Shown: positions 16,206 through 25,393 of the stretch, piece by piece
Numbering within the stretch: the stretch's first letter is position 1
Layout of the letters: each line of letters begins with the position of its first letter
DNA from: Paenibacillus lycopersici
GTDB lineage: Bacteria > Bacillota > Bacilli > Paenibacillales > Paenibacillaceae
Direction: 5' to 3'
Assembly: GCF_010119935.1 (NCBI RefSeq)
Contig: NZ_CP048209.1
Location: forward strand, 5,025,001 to 5,089,000
Length of the DNA stretch: 64,000 nt
Made by a program: the position numbers and the translations under genes
The notes under the pieces: model-generated
The model's input: the letters and a program-made list of their open reading frames with translations, nothing else
What the model was told of the DNA's origin: nothing
Database searches by the model: none

Positions 16206-17231
16206 ATAAAAAAACCAACCATACATGACGTCGCCGTGATGGCGAATGTGACGCCCTCCACCGTATCCCGGGTCATGAACGATTCCAAGCTCGTCAAGCC
16301 TCGCACCCGGCAGCGCGTGCTCGAGGCCGTACAGAGCCTCGGCTACGTGCCGAGCAAAGCCGCGCGCATGTTCAAATACGGCAAAAGCCGGATCATCGGG
16401 CTTGTCGTCAGCGCGCAGCATATCAGCGAGCTGATCTTCAACGCCGGCTTCCAGGCGCAGTTCAAGGCGCTGACCGAGAAGGCCCACGGCGTAGGCTACA
16501 ACATCCTCATCATCACCTCCGCCGATGCCCATGCCGAATCCTATTTCGGCGTGATCAAGAGCCAGGCAGCCGACGGATTCATTATCATGAGTCCTTACGC
16601 GAACGAAGCGCTGGCCTCCATGCTCGACGATTCCGGCATTCCCTATATATTCAACATGAAATATTCAGACCGTCCCGAAGACGTCTACTTCGCGTCTTCC
16701 GACGATTTCGAAGGCGGCTACATCGCGGCCGGTCATTTGCTCGGCCTGAACCATACCGATATCCGGTTCATCGTCGGCTCCGTCAAGGGCCGGCTCGTCT
16801 CCTTCAACAACGAACGAATGCGCGGCTTCATGCAAGCGCTCAGCGAATACGGCATCCCGTTCAAGGAAGAGATGATCGTCCGGATCCCGGGTCAGCCGGA
16901 GGAAAGCTACGACGGCATCGCGCGCTTCTTCCGATCGGAGAAGCCGACGGCGCTTATGATATCCAATGAAATAACGGCAGCCGCGGCATTGAATTACTTC
17001 TACGATCACGGCATCCGGGTGCCGCGGGACATTTCCGTCGTCGGCTTCGGGCCTTCCGAATATTACCGCGGACTGCGGCCCCATCTGACCCATATGAATG
17101 CCGATATCGCGTGGTCGAGCGGCAGGATCGTCGAGATGCTGCTGCAGCGGATCGAAGGCGAACCGATCGGCATCGAGCCGTTCAAGAAGCCAGAGCTCGT
17201 CATCCGGGACAGCACCGCGCGGCTTGAATAA
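16206..17231 (+). CDS. LacI-family transcriptional regulator with no standard start codon
   Basis: A 341-residue regulator if read from 16206. The DNA-binding part reads KKPTIHDVAVMANVTPSTVS, a complete LacI helix-turn-helix including the hinge lead-in, and the rest is a periplasmic-binding-protein-like effector domain (residues 60-335). AGGAGGGAC lies 8 bases upstream of codon 16206, which is ATA, not ATG, GTG or TTG. The first ATG in frame (16236) would delete the first HTH helix. So this is an AUA start, a mutated start or a sequence error. Length matches the family. No target operon is adjacent; a terminator follows. Confidence 0.85.
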   Translation: MKKPTIHDVAVMANVTPSTVSRVMNDSKLVKPRTRQRVLEAVQSLGYVPSKAARMFKYGKSRIIGLVVSAQHISELIFNAGFQAQFKALTEKAHGVGYNILIITSADAHAESYFGVIKSQAADGFIIMSPYANEALASMLDDSGIPYIFNMKYSDRPEDVYFASSDDFEGGYIAAGHLLGLNHTDIRFIVGSVKGRLVSFNNERMRGFMQALSEYGIPFKEEMIVRIPGQPEESYDGIARFFRSEKPTALMISNEITAAAALNYFYDHGIRVPRDISVVGFGPSEYYRGLRPHLTHMNADIAWSSGRIVEMLLQRIEGEPIGIEPFKKPELVIRDSTARLE

Positions 17232-17299
17232 CGCCCGTTCCCTGTGCGCCTGCGCGCCTGCGCTTATCCGAAGCGTACTGTCGACAAGAATGTGACAAG

Positions 17300-17350
17300 A
17301 AAGGCCGGTTTCGAAGCGAGTGCTCTCGTCTTCGAAGCCGGCCTTTCTTT
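17300..17350. terminator. Rho-independent terminator between convergent genes
   Basis: Arms AAAGGCCGGTTTCGAAG and CTTCGAAGCCGGCCTTT (17 bp, one wobble) with a 13-base loop, followed by CTTT on the plus strand. Confidence 0.85.
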
Positions 17351-17354
17351 GTCT

Positions 17355-18524
17355 TTAGGAAGCTTCCGGAATGAATTTGATCCACTCCGCGCCGAAATAA
17401 GGATAGATAGCGTTCGATTGCCTGCTCGCGGGCTGATCGTTCGCGATCCGGTATGCATAGTCGGCGAGGATAGCTCCATATTCATCATGAGGCGATCGGA
17501 CGAGCACTCTCAGCTTGCCAACCAGGCAATACCTCTCTTCCCCGGCCTCCAGATTGCGCAGAACTTCTTGCAGCGATTCCAGTACGACACTGCCGTCGTA
17601 TGCCGAAACCCGCTGCTCGTTGAAATGCAGCTCTTGAAAGAGCGAATGCTTCGCTTTCTTGTTTGCCGCATATTGTTTCGTGCCGACATTGAAATAATGC
17701 CTGCGGTCTTGAAACGCATAGCGAATGACTCGGATTTCCCGATTCAAGATCGTATCCCCGTCCGCGACTCGAAGCTCCGCTCCCTCGCAAACATGAACAG
17801 CGAACTCGATTCGAATCCGATTTCTCGTGAAGATGATATAGGGGAACGTCTTCTTGAGCACGATTTTAAAACGCTTGCTTCTAAGATTTAGGCCGAATGG
17901 CAGCTTCACGCGAGCGAAGCTCTCGTCAGGCTGGTCGCTGAAATAGTGGAGATCAAGCTTCGTGTGATACAGAATAATCGCCCTCATCGCCACGAGCTTC
18001 ACCGCGTCTTTCCATAGCGAGAACAATTTCTCATGCCGGGGAATGTCGCCGATCACGAAAATCTTGGTCAGCATGTAAAGCAGTCCCGCGAAGAGAAGCA
18101 TGATGATAATCGTCACCGGCGTAAATAGGCCAATAAAGGAGCTCCACAGCTTGATTTTCAAACTGTAGATATAAATGGACCACGATACGCTCACGAAGAT
18201 AATGGTGATCATCGCAATGACAACGACCGCTTTGTTGATGAAATTCACTTTGACCAGCTCACGATAGTGAAAATAAGCCCATTGGAGCTTTTTCAGCGAT
18301 TCGTCACCGTAATTCCCCACCTCAACGGCCATCTCTCCGATGCTCCAGATGATCTCCCTTGCTTTGTCGATCTTGTGTTGACTGTTGAGAGAGATATAGA
18401 TGGCGATCAAGCCGACAAGAGACAGCAGTCCGCCCGTCATGCCGAATAGTATCGACGATAGCTCTGCGGGCGGATTTGCAACCAGCTTGTCTATTTCGTT
18501 CAGGAATGCTCTGCGGAACGACAT
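17355..18524 (-). CDS. Membrane protein of unknown function
   Basis: A 389-residue protein. Three hydrophobic helices are visible, at about 26-46, 98-120 and 132-158, followed by a long soluble C-terminal half (about 170-389) rich in aromatic and basic residues. A coiled, charged segment lies between helices 1 and 2. I do not recognise the family. The start at ATG 18524 is preferred over TTG 18530 because AAGGAAGGG ends 8 bases before it. The gene stands alone. The GC content is somewhat lower than in its neighbours (more Ile/Lys/Asn codons), which could indicate later acquisition. Confidence 0.7.
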   Translation of the reverse strand: MSFRRAFLNEIDKLVANPPAELSSILFGMTGGLLSLVGLIAIYISLNSQHKIDKAREIIWSIGEMAVEVGNYGDESLKKLQWAYFHYRELVKVNFINKAVVVIAMITIIFVSVSWSIYIYSLKIKLWSSFIGLFTPVTIIIMLLFAGLLYMLTKIFVIGDIPRHEKLFSLWKDAVKLVAMRAIILYHTKLDLHYFSDQPDESFARVKLPFGLNLRSKRFKIVLKKTFPYIIFTRNRIRIEFAVHVCEGAELRVADGDTILNREIRVIRYAFQDRRHYFNVGTKQYAANKKAKHSLFQELHFNEQRVSAYDGSVVLESLQEVLRNLEAGEERYCLVGKLRVLVRSPHDEYGAILADYAYRIANDQPASRQSNAIYPYFGAEWIKFIPEAS

Positions 18525-18682
18525 GATCAATTCCCTTCCTTATTCGATTTCACCGCTGCCCAGGACGTATTACACTTTATGCCTGGCAAATAAGGCCGAT
18601 AGATTCATTCTATTGACCCGCGTCGTTAATCATAGCATATGTAGTTATGATCCGAACCTCATGCCCTGCATGGCACGCATCC

Positions 18683-19891
18683 CTAAGCTTGGTTCTCCGT
18701 CAGAACCGCCTCCGCCCCGTACGTCCGCTTCTTCCTCCGCACCACCGCCGCGTTCGCCCCGATCAGCGCCAGTGCCGCCAGCACCAGCAGCGCCGGAATG
18801 GCGAAGATCGCAGGCCGGTAGCCGGGCACGAGGAAAGGCAGCAAATAACCGATGAGCGCGGCCAGCTGCGTCAGGGACACATAGACGCTCGAGCCGAAGC
18901 CGATGCGCAAATGGAACATCCGCTGCACGTAGCCCATGGCCACGCCGTACAGCACGGATACGAAGAACGAGTACAGCGGCTGCGCGAGGAAGAACACGGC
19001 CAGCGGCGGACCGAACGCATAGGTCATATACACGGCGAGCGCGAACACGCTCGAAATGATCATGATCCGCTTGCTGCCGTACCTGGCCGCCCAATAGCCG
19101 GCCAGCGTCATGAACAGCAGCTCGAATACCGCCTGCACGCTCCACAGATAAGACATCTCCTGCGGCTTCCCGAACAGATTCACGACGACTAGCGGCAGGT
19201 ACAGCCCGCGCAGCGAATCCGCGCAGCACAGCAGCAGCAGCGCGAGCAGCATGACGAGCGAGAACGGCTCTCCGATGCTTGTGTTGTCCGCCGCCGCGGC
19301 ATCCTGTTCCTTGTAGAGCAGCAGGCAGAGGAGGAGCAGCGCGTAGCCGAGCAGATTGCCCCACAGGACGCCATGAAAGCCCGCGACGAGATAGACGTTC
19401 GCGCCCGCCAGCAGCCCGGTGAAGAATCCGACGCTGAGCGTGGCCCGCAGCCAGATCTGCGCCATTTCGAAATAGCCGGCGGCTTCCCGCATGAAGTGGC
19501 TGCGCGCCATGGCGAACAGCTGCCCCATGATGAGCCCGGAGGGCGCAACGGCGAGCACGAGGCCGATTAACGCCAGGACGTACCCGTCCGCTTGCATGTA
19601 CAGCAGCAATCCGGCTATGCAGAGCGGCACCGCGCAGACCGCCAGCCGCTTCTTCTTCGCCATGCGGTCGCTGATCAGGCCGATCGCGAAGGCGGCGGTC
19701 ATGTTGAACAACAGCGAGATGGAGAAGATCGAGGCGATCTCCGCCTTGCCGAGTCCGATTCCGTCACGCATATAGACGGCGTTCATCGGCGCCAGAATGC
19801 CGCTTCCGATCCCGTACAGGAACATTCCCGCGATTAACGGGGCTGCGCCCCGGATTCGGAAGAAAGCCCGAAAGTCCCTCAGCCATGTCAC
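18683..19891 (-). CDS. MFS transporter
   Basis: A 402-residue permease with about twelve hydrophobic helices. The loop between helices 2 and 3 carries a degenerate major-facilitator motif (ISDRMAKKKR, about 73-82). The C-terminal loop has RRKKR. The overall shape is that of the proton-driven sugar efflux or nucleoside:H+ branch, but the substrate is not readable. The gene is followed closely by the deacetylase-like gene upstream on the same strand (94-base gap), so the two may be one transcript with the deacetylase first. Confidence 0.8.
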   Translation of the reverse strand: MTWLRDFRAFFRIRGAAPLIAGMFLYGIGSGILAPMNAVYMRDGIGLGKAEIASIFSISLLFNMTAAFAIGLISDRMAKKKRLAVCAVPLCIAGLLLYMQADGYVLALIGLVLAVAPSGLIMGQLFAMARSHFMREAAGYFEMAQIWLRATLSVGFFTGLLAGANVYLVAGFHGVLWGNLLGYALLLLCLLLYKEQDAAAADNTSIGEPFSLVMLLALLLLCCADSLRGLYLPLVVVNLFGKPQEMSYLWSVQAVFELLFMTLAGYWAARYGSKRIMIISSVFALAVYMTYAFGPPLAVFFLAQPLYSFFVSVLYGVAMGYVQRMFHLRIGFGSSVYVSLTQLAALIGYLLPFLVPGYRPAIFAIPALLVLAALALIGANAAVVRRKKRTYGAEAVLTENQA

Positions 19892-19985
19892 GGCTTATGC
19901 ACGCTCCTCATGCGAACACCTTCGCCCGGATCCCGCTAAGCGGCCCGTCGAAGGTGTGCGCCCATTCGTATTAGAATAACCCGAC

Positions 19986-21350
19986 TTAGAACAACGCCGG
20001 CTTCAGCGTCCATGTCTGCAGCTTGGACATCCTTACGATATTCGGCACGCGGAAATCCTCGGGGAAAATAATCCAGCCTTTGCCCCAGAAATCGTCATCG
20101 CTGGCATGCTGCTGCGAGCGGAGACAGCCGCGCACGATTGCGACTTCGTCGTCGTCCGTCAACCCGTCGCGAATGACCTTGGCCATCGTGCAGGTCAAAT
20201 CCACGGGATTGACGAGCGCTTCTCCGGCCTTGAACGTATCGGGCAGCATTTTGAAGCCGAAGACGTCCGGGTACGGCGCCGCGATGGCCTGTTTCAGCTC
20301 CCTTACGGTCACGACCGGGCTGCCGCTGCTCGCGGTATCCGTCTCGGGGCCGTAGATCAGCTCCGGCGAGAGCGGACGGCCGAGCAGGTAATTGCAGAAC
20401 AGCGAGTGCGTATCCGATGCGGACAACGTGAAATCGCCCAGCTGCGTGAAGTACAGGTCGCCTGCCAAGCCTTCCGCCAGCTGCCGGACTTGCGCTTCGG
20501 CCAGCTCGCCCTTGTCGGACCGCTCCAGCTCCCGCGCCTCGACGGACGTGATGAAGGTGACGTTCTCCTTGGACAGCATGTAATCGAGGAACTCGCCGAG
20601 CGTCGCCAGATACGCCTCCATGGCTCCCGGCGGCCACAGCGGGCTGGCCGGCTGCCATTCGGAACGCGGCGGATTCTTGCCTCTGGCGAAATTGACGTCG
20701 TCCCAGAACCGCGGCGTCGAGAACTCGTTCGGATGATACACGATGCTGACGAAGCCGACAGGCTCGCTTGACAGCTTCTCGTAGATGTCGTCGAACTCCC
20801 GCTTCGCCGTCTCCAGGCCGTCTTCTACGAGCTCCATGCGCATGAAACCCGTCAGTTCCATGAAGTTCAGCAGGCCGCCGTACCAATACGGGCGGCTGTT
20901 CAGCTTCACCTGCTCGTGATTGTCCAGGTAGACGGGAACGCCCCATTTCCGGATGGCGGGAAACTGCTGCGGCGCCCATGAGCCGCCGGGCTGGCCGTAG
21001 CATTCGATCGGCATGCCGGTGATCCGCTCGACATCCTTCAACCCCCCGTACTCCACGCGGTCGAATTGTTCGGCTCCATCCTTGAACCCCATATGCTCCA
21101 AGTATTCGCTGATGGTGGGATGCACGCTGTGGAAATCCGTATGATAGCCGACTTCATGATTGCGGAGCTTCTCGATAATGTCCTGCCGGTCGAGTTCGAC
21201 CAGCATTCTGGCCTTCTCGCCGACGATCTTGAAAATCCCCGGTATCCCTCGCGAGTCGCACAGGTCGATTAACCCGCGGAACGCATCCATCGACTCCGGC
21301 GTCACGTAATCCTCCACGTCGAACCAGAACAGCACTTTAATATTGGCCAT
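19986..21350 (-). CDS. Divergent polysaccharide-deacetylase-like protein
   Basis: A 454-residue protein with no signal peptide. The N-terminal half has a NodB-like layout: FWFDVEDY (8-15, Asp pair region), YHTDFHSVHPT (69-79, metal-His region) and an RPYWYGGL block. The C-terminal 180 residues are a separate domain with no family I recognise. It is about twice the length of a minimal CE4 domain. Because motif 1 is DVED and not TFDDG, it belongs to a divergent branch and activity cannot be assumed. It starts at ATG 21350; AAAGGGGGC lies about 6 bases upstream. Confidence 0.6.
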   Translation of the reverse strand: MANIKVLFWFDVEDYVTPESMDAFRGLIDLCDSRGIPGIFKIVGEKARMLVELDRQDIIEKLRNHEVGYHTDFHSVHPTISEYLEHMGFKDGAEQFDRVEYGGLKDVERITGMPIECYGQPGGSWAPQQFPAIRKWGVPVYLDNHEQVKLNSRPYWYGGLLNFMELTGFMRMELVEDGLETAKREFDDIYEKLSSEPVGFVSIVYHPNEFSTPRFWDDVNFARGKNPPRSEWQPASPLWPPGAMEAYLATLGEFLDYMLSKENVTFITSVEARELERSDKGELAEAQVRQLAEGLAGDLYFTQLGDFTLSASDTHSLFCNYLLGRPLSPELIYGPETDTASSGSPVVTVRELKQAIAAPYPDVFGFKMLPDTFKAGEALVNPVDLTCTMAKVIRDGLTDDDEVAIVRGCLRSQQHASDDDFWGKGWIIFPEDFRVPNIVRMSKLQTWTLKPALF

Positions 21351-21480
21351 CTCGCATTGCCCCCTTTGTTAAGTACCCTTTGACGTCTAGACGAATAATC
21401 CTGCTTGTTATGCAATGTTTGTCAGGCTGACAGATGTCAGCGAGAGATGGCTCGCGCTCATCCGGATGCCTGCGCCCCGG

Positions 21481-21660
21481 CGGACACTAGATCCGCTATT
21501 CGCTGCGAATAGTAGGATTCGGATAGTGTTTAGGACACAGGATTCGTTATTAGCTCGAAACAGACCTCGAAATGCAGGTCGAGGACCAAATAAGGAATCT
21601 GGTGTCCGCGCGGATCGCCAAAACACCGCTTTTTCGTCAAATAGCGGATCCTGTGTCCGC
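21481..21660. repeat. Dispersed bipartite repeat, complete inverted element (copy C)
   Basis: Two forward boxes (21481-21502 and 21533-21552) and two inverted boxes (21590-21608 and 21640-21660). Spacing within pairs is about 50 bases, as in the element at 6311. Example: GGACACAGGATTCGTTATT at 21533, with its complement AATAGCGGATCCTGTGTCC from 21641. Confidence 0.75.
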
Positions 21661-21944
21661 GTAGCTCTAGCGTTTGCCCTGTCCGCTCACACGGACCGGT
21701 GCACGGCTGCGCCATTTGCCGGATATTTACACGCAAACAGTCACTCCCTCCGCTCCGTCACGCCGCTCCACCATATCACTCCATCACGCTGCTCCGCCAT
21801 ACCGCTCCGTCACGCCGCTCAGCCATACTGCCCAGCCCCGCCTGCAACCTGCCACTAACCTGCCAGCCTGCGAAAACGCAGAAAAATCCTGCTCGTCGAG
21901 CAGCATTTTCCCGCGCTGCCGGTCTATGCCGGCAAGTATCGCTT

Positions 21945-22056
21945 TCGAGCTTTCGAGCCTTCGAGCTTTCGATCTTTCCAGCCTTCGATCCTTCGATCTT
22001 TCCAGCATTCCAGCCTTCCGGCTCTCAAACTCTCAAGCCCTCAAGCCTTCAAACGG
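21945..22056. repeat. Low-complexity tandem repeat
   Basis: Degenerate tandem copies of about 9-10 bases (CTTTCGAGC, CTTCGATC, CTTTCCAGC, CTCTCAAGC) on the plus strand, immediately downstream of the permease gene that ends at 22098. Confidence 0.6.
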
Positions 22057-22097
22057 CGGCATTCCCGTACATACGCCGTCTCTCGCTCGTTCCCCGG

Positions 22098-22934
22098 TCA
22101 GCCCTTGATGCCCGAGAACGTAATGCCTTTAATAACGAACTTCTGCAGCACGAGGAAGAATATGAGCAGCGGGATCGTCGCCATGACGGCGCCTGCCATC
22201 AGCAGCGGCTGCCGCGTGACGTAGAGACCCTGCAAGGAGTTGATGCCGACGGACAGCACGCGCATCGATTCGTCGTTCGTCACGACGAGCGGCCACATAA
22301 AGTCGTTCCAGCTCCATAAGACGACGAAGAACGTGAGCGCGGACAGCGCCGGAACGGTGAGCGGCAGCATAATCCGCCAGAAGATCGTCCACGGGTTGCA
22401 GCCGTCGATGACCGCCGCCTCCTCCAGCTCCTTCGGCAGCGACATGAAGAACTGGCGGAGCAGGAACGTGCCGTAAGCGGAGAAGATGCCGGGCACGATC
22501 AGCGCCTTGTACGTGTCCACCCAGTGGAAACGGACGATCTCGTAATACTGCGGAATGAGCAGCACTTGCGAAGGCACCATCAGAATCGCGAGGATGCAGA
22601 TGAAGATGACGTTGCGTCCCGGGAACCGCAGCCGGGCGAAGCCGTACGCCGCCATCGAGCAGATAATGACCTGCGGCACGGTTCTCCCCACGGCGATCAT
22701 GACCGTGTTCATATAGTACCTTCCGAACGGCACCTGCTTGAAGATTTCCGAATACCAGGAGAAATCCGGATGCTTCGGAATCCATACCGGCGGAATTTGG
22801 ACGGATTCCGGGTACGTCTTGAACGAGGTCGTAATCATCCACACGAAAGGAAGCAGCATCATCACAGCCCCGAGAATCAAGATCAGGTGAATGATCAGAC
22901 GCGCCGCCAAATGCGTCTCTTTATCGATATTCAC
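22098..22934 (-). CDS. Carbohydrate ABC transporter permease (MalG type)
   Basis: A 278-residue inner-membrane permease with six hydrophobic helices. The cytoplasmic EAA loop reads ELEEAAVIDGCNPWTIFWRI (about 182-201), which contacts the ATPase. This is the second (MalG-like, CUT1 family) permease of the importer, following the MalF-like gene by 13 bases. No ATPase is encoded here; Paenibacillus CUT1 systems usually share a housekeeping MsmX/UgpC-type ATPase. The C-terminus (ITFSGIKG) is typical for the family. Substrate specificity lies with the binding protein upstream. Confidence 0.92.
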   Translation of the reverse strand: MNIDKETHLAARLIIHLILILGAVMMLLPFVWMITTSFKTYPESVQIPPVWIPKHPDFSWYSEIFKQVPFGRYYMNTVMIAVGRTVPQVIICSMAAYGFARLRFPGRNVIFICILAILMVPSQVLLIPQYYEIVRFHWVDTYKALIVPGIFSAYGTFLLRQFFMSLPKELEEAAVIDGCNPWTIFWRIMLPLTVPALSALTFFVVLWSWNDFMWPLVVTNDESMRVLSVGINSLQGLYVTRQPLLMAGAVMATIPLLIFFLVLQKFVIKGITFSGIKG

Positions 22935-22947
22935 GGCCGTCCCTCCC

Positions 22948-23898
22948 TTACTCGTAATGGACCCAGCGCTTCTGCAGATACATCTGAACCATCGTAATCA
23001 GGAAAATAATGACGAACAGCACCCATGCCTGCGCCGATGCATAGCCGATCTTGAACCAGGTGAAGCCGTTCTGGTAGATGGAGAATACCGCCGTTCGCGT
23101 CGCGTCCTGGAGCACGCCTCCCGCTCCGCCCCCGTTCGTCGCCGGCGTGAGCATGAAGACGAGGTCGAATACCTGGAAGGCGCCGATCAGGCTCGTCACC
23201 ATGACGAAGAAGATCGCCGGCGTCAGCAACGGCACGGTAATGTGGACGAAACGGTGCCAGCCCGTTGCGCCGTCGATCGCGGCCGCTTCGTAGTACGAAT
23301 CGGGAATGCCCTGCAGGCCCGACAGCAGAATGATCATGTTATAGCCGATGCCGCCCCAGATTGCGATGATCATGACGCTCATCAAGATGTACCGCTCGTC
23401 CGTAATCCAGTTGGGGCCGTCGATTCCGACCACGGACAGCAAATAGTTGATCAGGCCGTTGCTGCCGTTGTACATGAATTTCCAGACGACGGCGATGGCG
23501 ACGGGCATGGTGACGGAAGGCAGGAAGAAGATCAGCCGGTACGCATCGCGTCCCCGGATCTTCCGGTTCAGCAGGACGGCGATGACAACGGACAGCACGA
23601 TCGTGCACGGCACCGTCACGACGGTATAGATCGTCGTCACGCGCAGCGATTTGAGGTAGATGTTGTCGGCGAATAGCTTGGTGAAGTTATCGAAGGCGAT
23701 GAACTTGATTTGACTCGAGCCGTCCCAGCTCGTGAAGCTGAGCACGAGCGAGGCGAAGATGGGAATGATCGTGAAGATGAGCAGGCCGATGACGACGGGC
23801 GCGATGAAGAAATAGCCCCAGACCATTTCCTTCCTGCGCAGCCGGGACCTGACGACCGATCGGGCCGGGGTAAGATTCGTTTCGCTCGCTAATCGCAT
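22948..23898 (-). CDS. Carbohydrate ABC transporter permease (MalF type)
   Basis: A 316-residue permease with six membrane helices and an EAA loop (YYEAAAIDGATGWHRFVHIT, about 217-236). This is the first permease of a CUT1 sugar importer, with a basic N-terminal tail of about 25 residues before helix 1. It lies about 200 bases after the binding-protein gene, with a hairpin between, and 13 bases before the MalG-like gene. It is part of the minus-strand sugar regulon downstream of YesMN. Confidence 0.92.
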   Translation of the reverse strand: MRLASETNLTPARSVVRSRLRRKEMVWGYFFIAPVVIGLLIFTIIPIFASLVLSFTSWDGSSQIKFIAFDNFTKLFADNIYLKSLRVTTIYTVVTVPCTIVLSVVIAVLLNRKIRGRDAYRLIFFLPSVTMPVAIAVVWKFMYNGSNGLINYLLSVVGIDGPNWITDERYILMSVMIIAIWGGIGYNMIILLSGLQGIPDSYYEAAAIDGATGWHRFVHITVPLLTPAIFFVMVTSLIGAFQVFDLVFMLTPATNGGGAGGVLQDATRTAVFSIYQNGFTWFKIGYASAQAWVLFVIIFLITMVQMYLQKRWVHYE

Positions 23899-24039
23899 GC
23901 GCGATCACCTCCCATTCAAGGTGATAGGGCTATCGCCGTTCTCTGACGGCGCAGCGTATATCCTACCGAAGACATACAAGCTAACGGATCCACAAGGCGA
24001 ATCGTTCACGCTCGAATTGGAGCTCGAATTAGAAGGAAA

Positions 24040-24086
24040 GGGTCCCGCTTCGCGGATTCAGGGATTGCGGTAGCGTGCCGGGACCC
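24040..24086 (-). terminator. Hairpin between binding-protein and permease genes
   Basis: GGGTCCCG (24040-24047) pairs with CGGGACCC (24079-24086), lying 10 bases after the binding-protein stop. Such a hairpin commonly lets the binding protein be made in excess of the permeases by partial termination or 3' protection. Confidence 0.55.
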
Positions 24087-24095
24087 CTCCCGATC

Positions 24096-25370
24096 CTATT
24101 TGGCGCCTGCGAGCAGCGCGTTCGCTTCCTCGGTGATCTTCTTCATGCCGTCCGCCGGCGATTCTTTGTTGAGCCAAATGTTCGTCAAGTGCGTAGCGAC
24201 CGTCGTTTCCCATTCCGGATCGGACGCGGTCGGATACGGCGTGGCGAAATCGGCGGATTCGATGAAGATTTTGAGGTTCATCGGGAGCGCTTTGACCCAC
24301 GCGTCCTGCGTGCCTTTGAACGCCGGAATGACGGTGCCGGTATCCGCCTGCAGCATGGCGACATCCTTGGAGCCGAGGTATTTGACGACTTCCCACGCTT
24401 CCTTCGGATGCTTCGAGTTGGCGTTGGCGACCCAAGCGACGCCGTGAATGATATTCCCCTTCTGCTTGTGAATCGGCATGAACTGAACGTCGACGTTGTC
24501 CTTCAGCGCGTCGTAGTACGGCTTCGCCATCCAGGAGCCGTTCATGATCATCGCCACTTTGCCGGATTGGAACAGCTGGGTCGGATCGTTGTCGGTCATG
24601 TACTGGCCGTCCGGCGAAGTTTTGTCTTTGTACATCAGATCATAGAGGAATTGGATCGCTTCGACGCCTTCGGGGCTGTCGTACTTCAAGGAGGAGCGGT
24701 CGTCGCTGATCGGCTGGACGCCGTTCTCGACGAAGAACGGATAGATGACCTCTTGCGTAGACGCCGGGACGGCGATGCCCCACTGCGAGATGCTGCTGCC
24801 CGAGCCGACCGTCAATTTCTTGGCGGCGTCGCGCACGTCGTCCCATGTCCAGTTATCGGTCGGGTAAGGGACGCCCGCCTTGTCGAAGAGCGCTTTGTTG
24901 TAGAAGAGGCCGATCGTGTCGTAGTCCTTCGGCATGCCGTACACGCCGTCCTTGGAGTACAACTTCACGAGCGATTCCGGGTAGTTATCCATGGAGAAGT
25001 TGTCGCTCTCGATGAAATCGTCGTACTTGAGCAGGAAGCCCTTGGATTGGAATTTGGGGAAGTTCGGGCCGTTCATCCACATGATATCGGGTCCGTTCTT
25101 GGCAGCGAGGGTCGTTTGCAGCTTGGTGTAGTAGTCCGCGCCTGCGGTCAACTGTACCTTGAGATTGATTTTATCCTGCGACTTGTTGAAGTTGTCCGCG
25201 ATCTGCTTCATCGCCGTTTCCTGTTCCTTCGCCGGGAACCACCAGACGATATCGACCTTCTTGCCGCCGCCGGATCCGCCTCCGCTGCCGCTGTCGCCGG
25301 ACGAGCATGCCGTCGTGCCGAGCGCGAACAGCGTAACAAGAGCGAGAACTGCCGTACGATTCATTTTCAT
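24096..25370 (-). CDS. Extracellular sugar-binding lipoprotein (family 1 SBP)
   Basis: A 424-residue substrate-binding protein of a CUT1 importer. The signal peptide ends at Cys22 (GTTAC), followed by a Gly/Ser-rich linker (residues 23-37) typical of surface lipoproteins. The mature part shows the family pattern: NGSWMAKPYYDAL, then IHGVAWVANANSKHPKEAWE, the hinge and C-lobe of MalE-like proteins. The ATG at 25370 follows AGGAGGGCTCAGT. It is followed by two permeases and preceded by a Gfo/Idh/MocA gene 23 bases away, so transport and catabolism share one operon. The ligand is unknown. Confidence 0.92.
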   Translation of the reverse strand: MKMNRTAVLALVTLFALGTTACSSGDSGSGGGSGGGKKVDIVWWFPAKEQETAMKQIADNFNKSQDKINLKVQLTAGADYYTKLQTTLAAKNGPDIMWMNGPNFPKFQSKGFLLKYDDFIESDNFSMDNYPESLVKLYSKDGVYGMPKDYDTIGLFYNKALFDKAGVPYPTDNWTWDDVRDAAKKLTVGSGSSISQWGIAVPASTQEVIYPFFVENGVQPISDDRSSLKYDSPEGVEAIQFLYDLMYKDKTSPDGQYMTDNDPTQLFQSGKVAMIMNGSWMAKPYYDALKDNVDVQFMPIHKQKGNIIHGVAWVANANSKHPKEAWEVVKYLGSKDVAMLQADTGTVIPAFKGTQDAWVKALPMNLKIFIESADFATPYPTASDPEWETTVATHLTNIWLNKESPADGMKKITEEANALLAGAK

Positions 25371-25393
25371 ACTGAGCCCTCCTAGAATGGGAT

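Larger units (their letters stand above)
21351..22097. other. 747-base non-coding region with repeats
   Basis: It holds the complete dispersed element at 21481-21660, irregular CGTCACGCCGCTC/CATACCGCTC repeats (about 21755-21835) and a TTCGAGC/CCTTCGATC low-complexity tract (about 21945-22056). Frames through it are open only because of repeat composition; none has a supported start. Confidence 0.6.
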
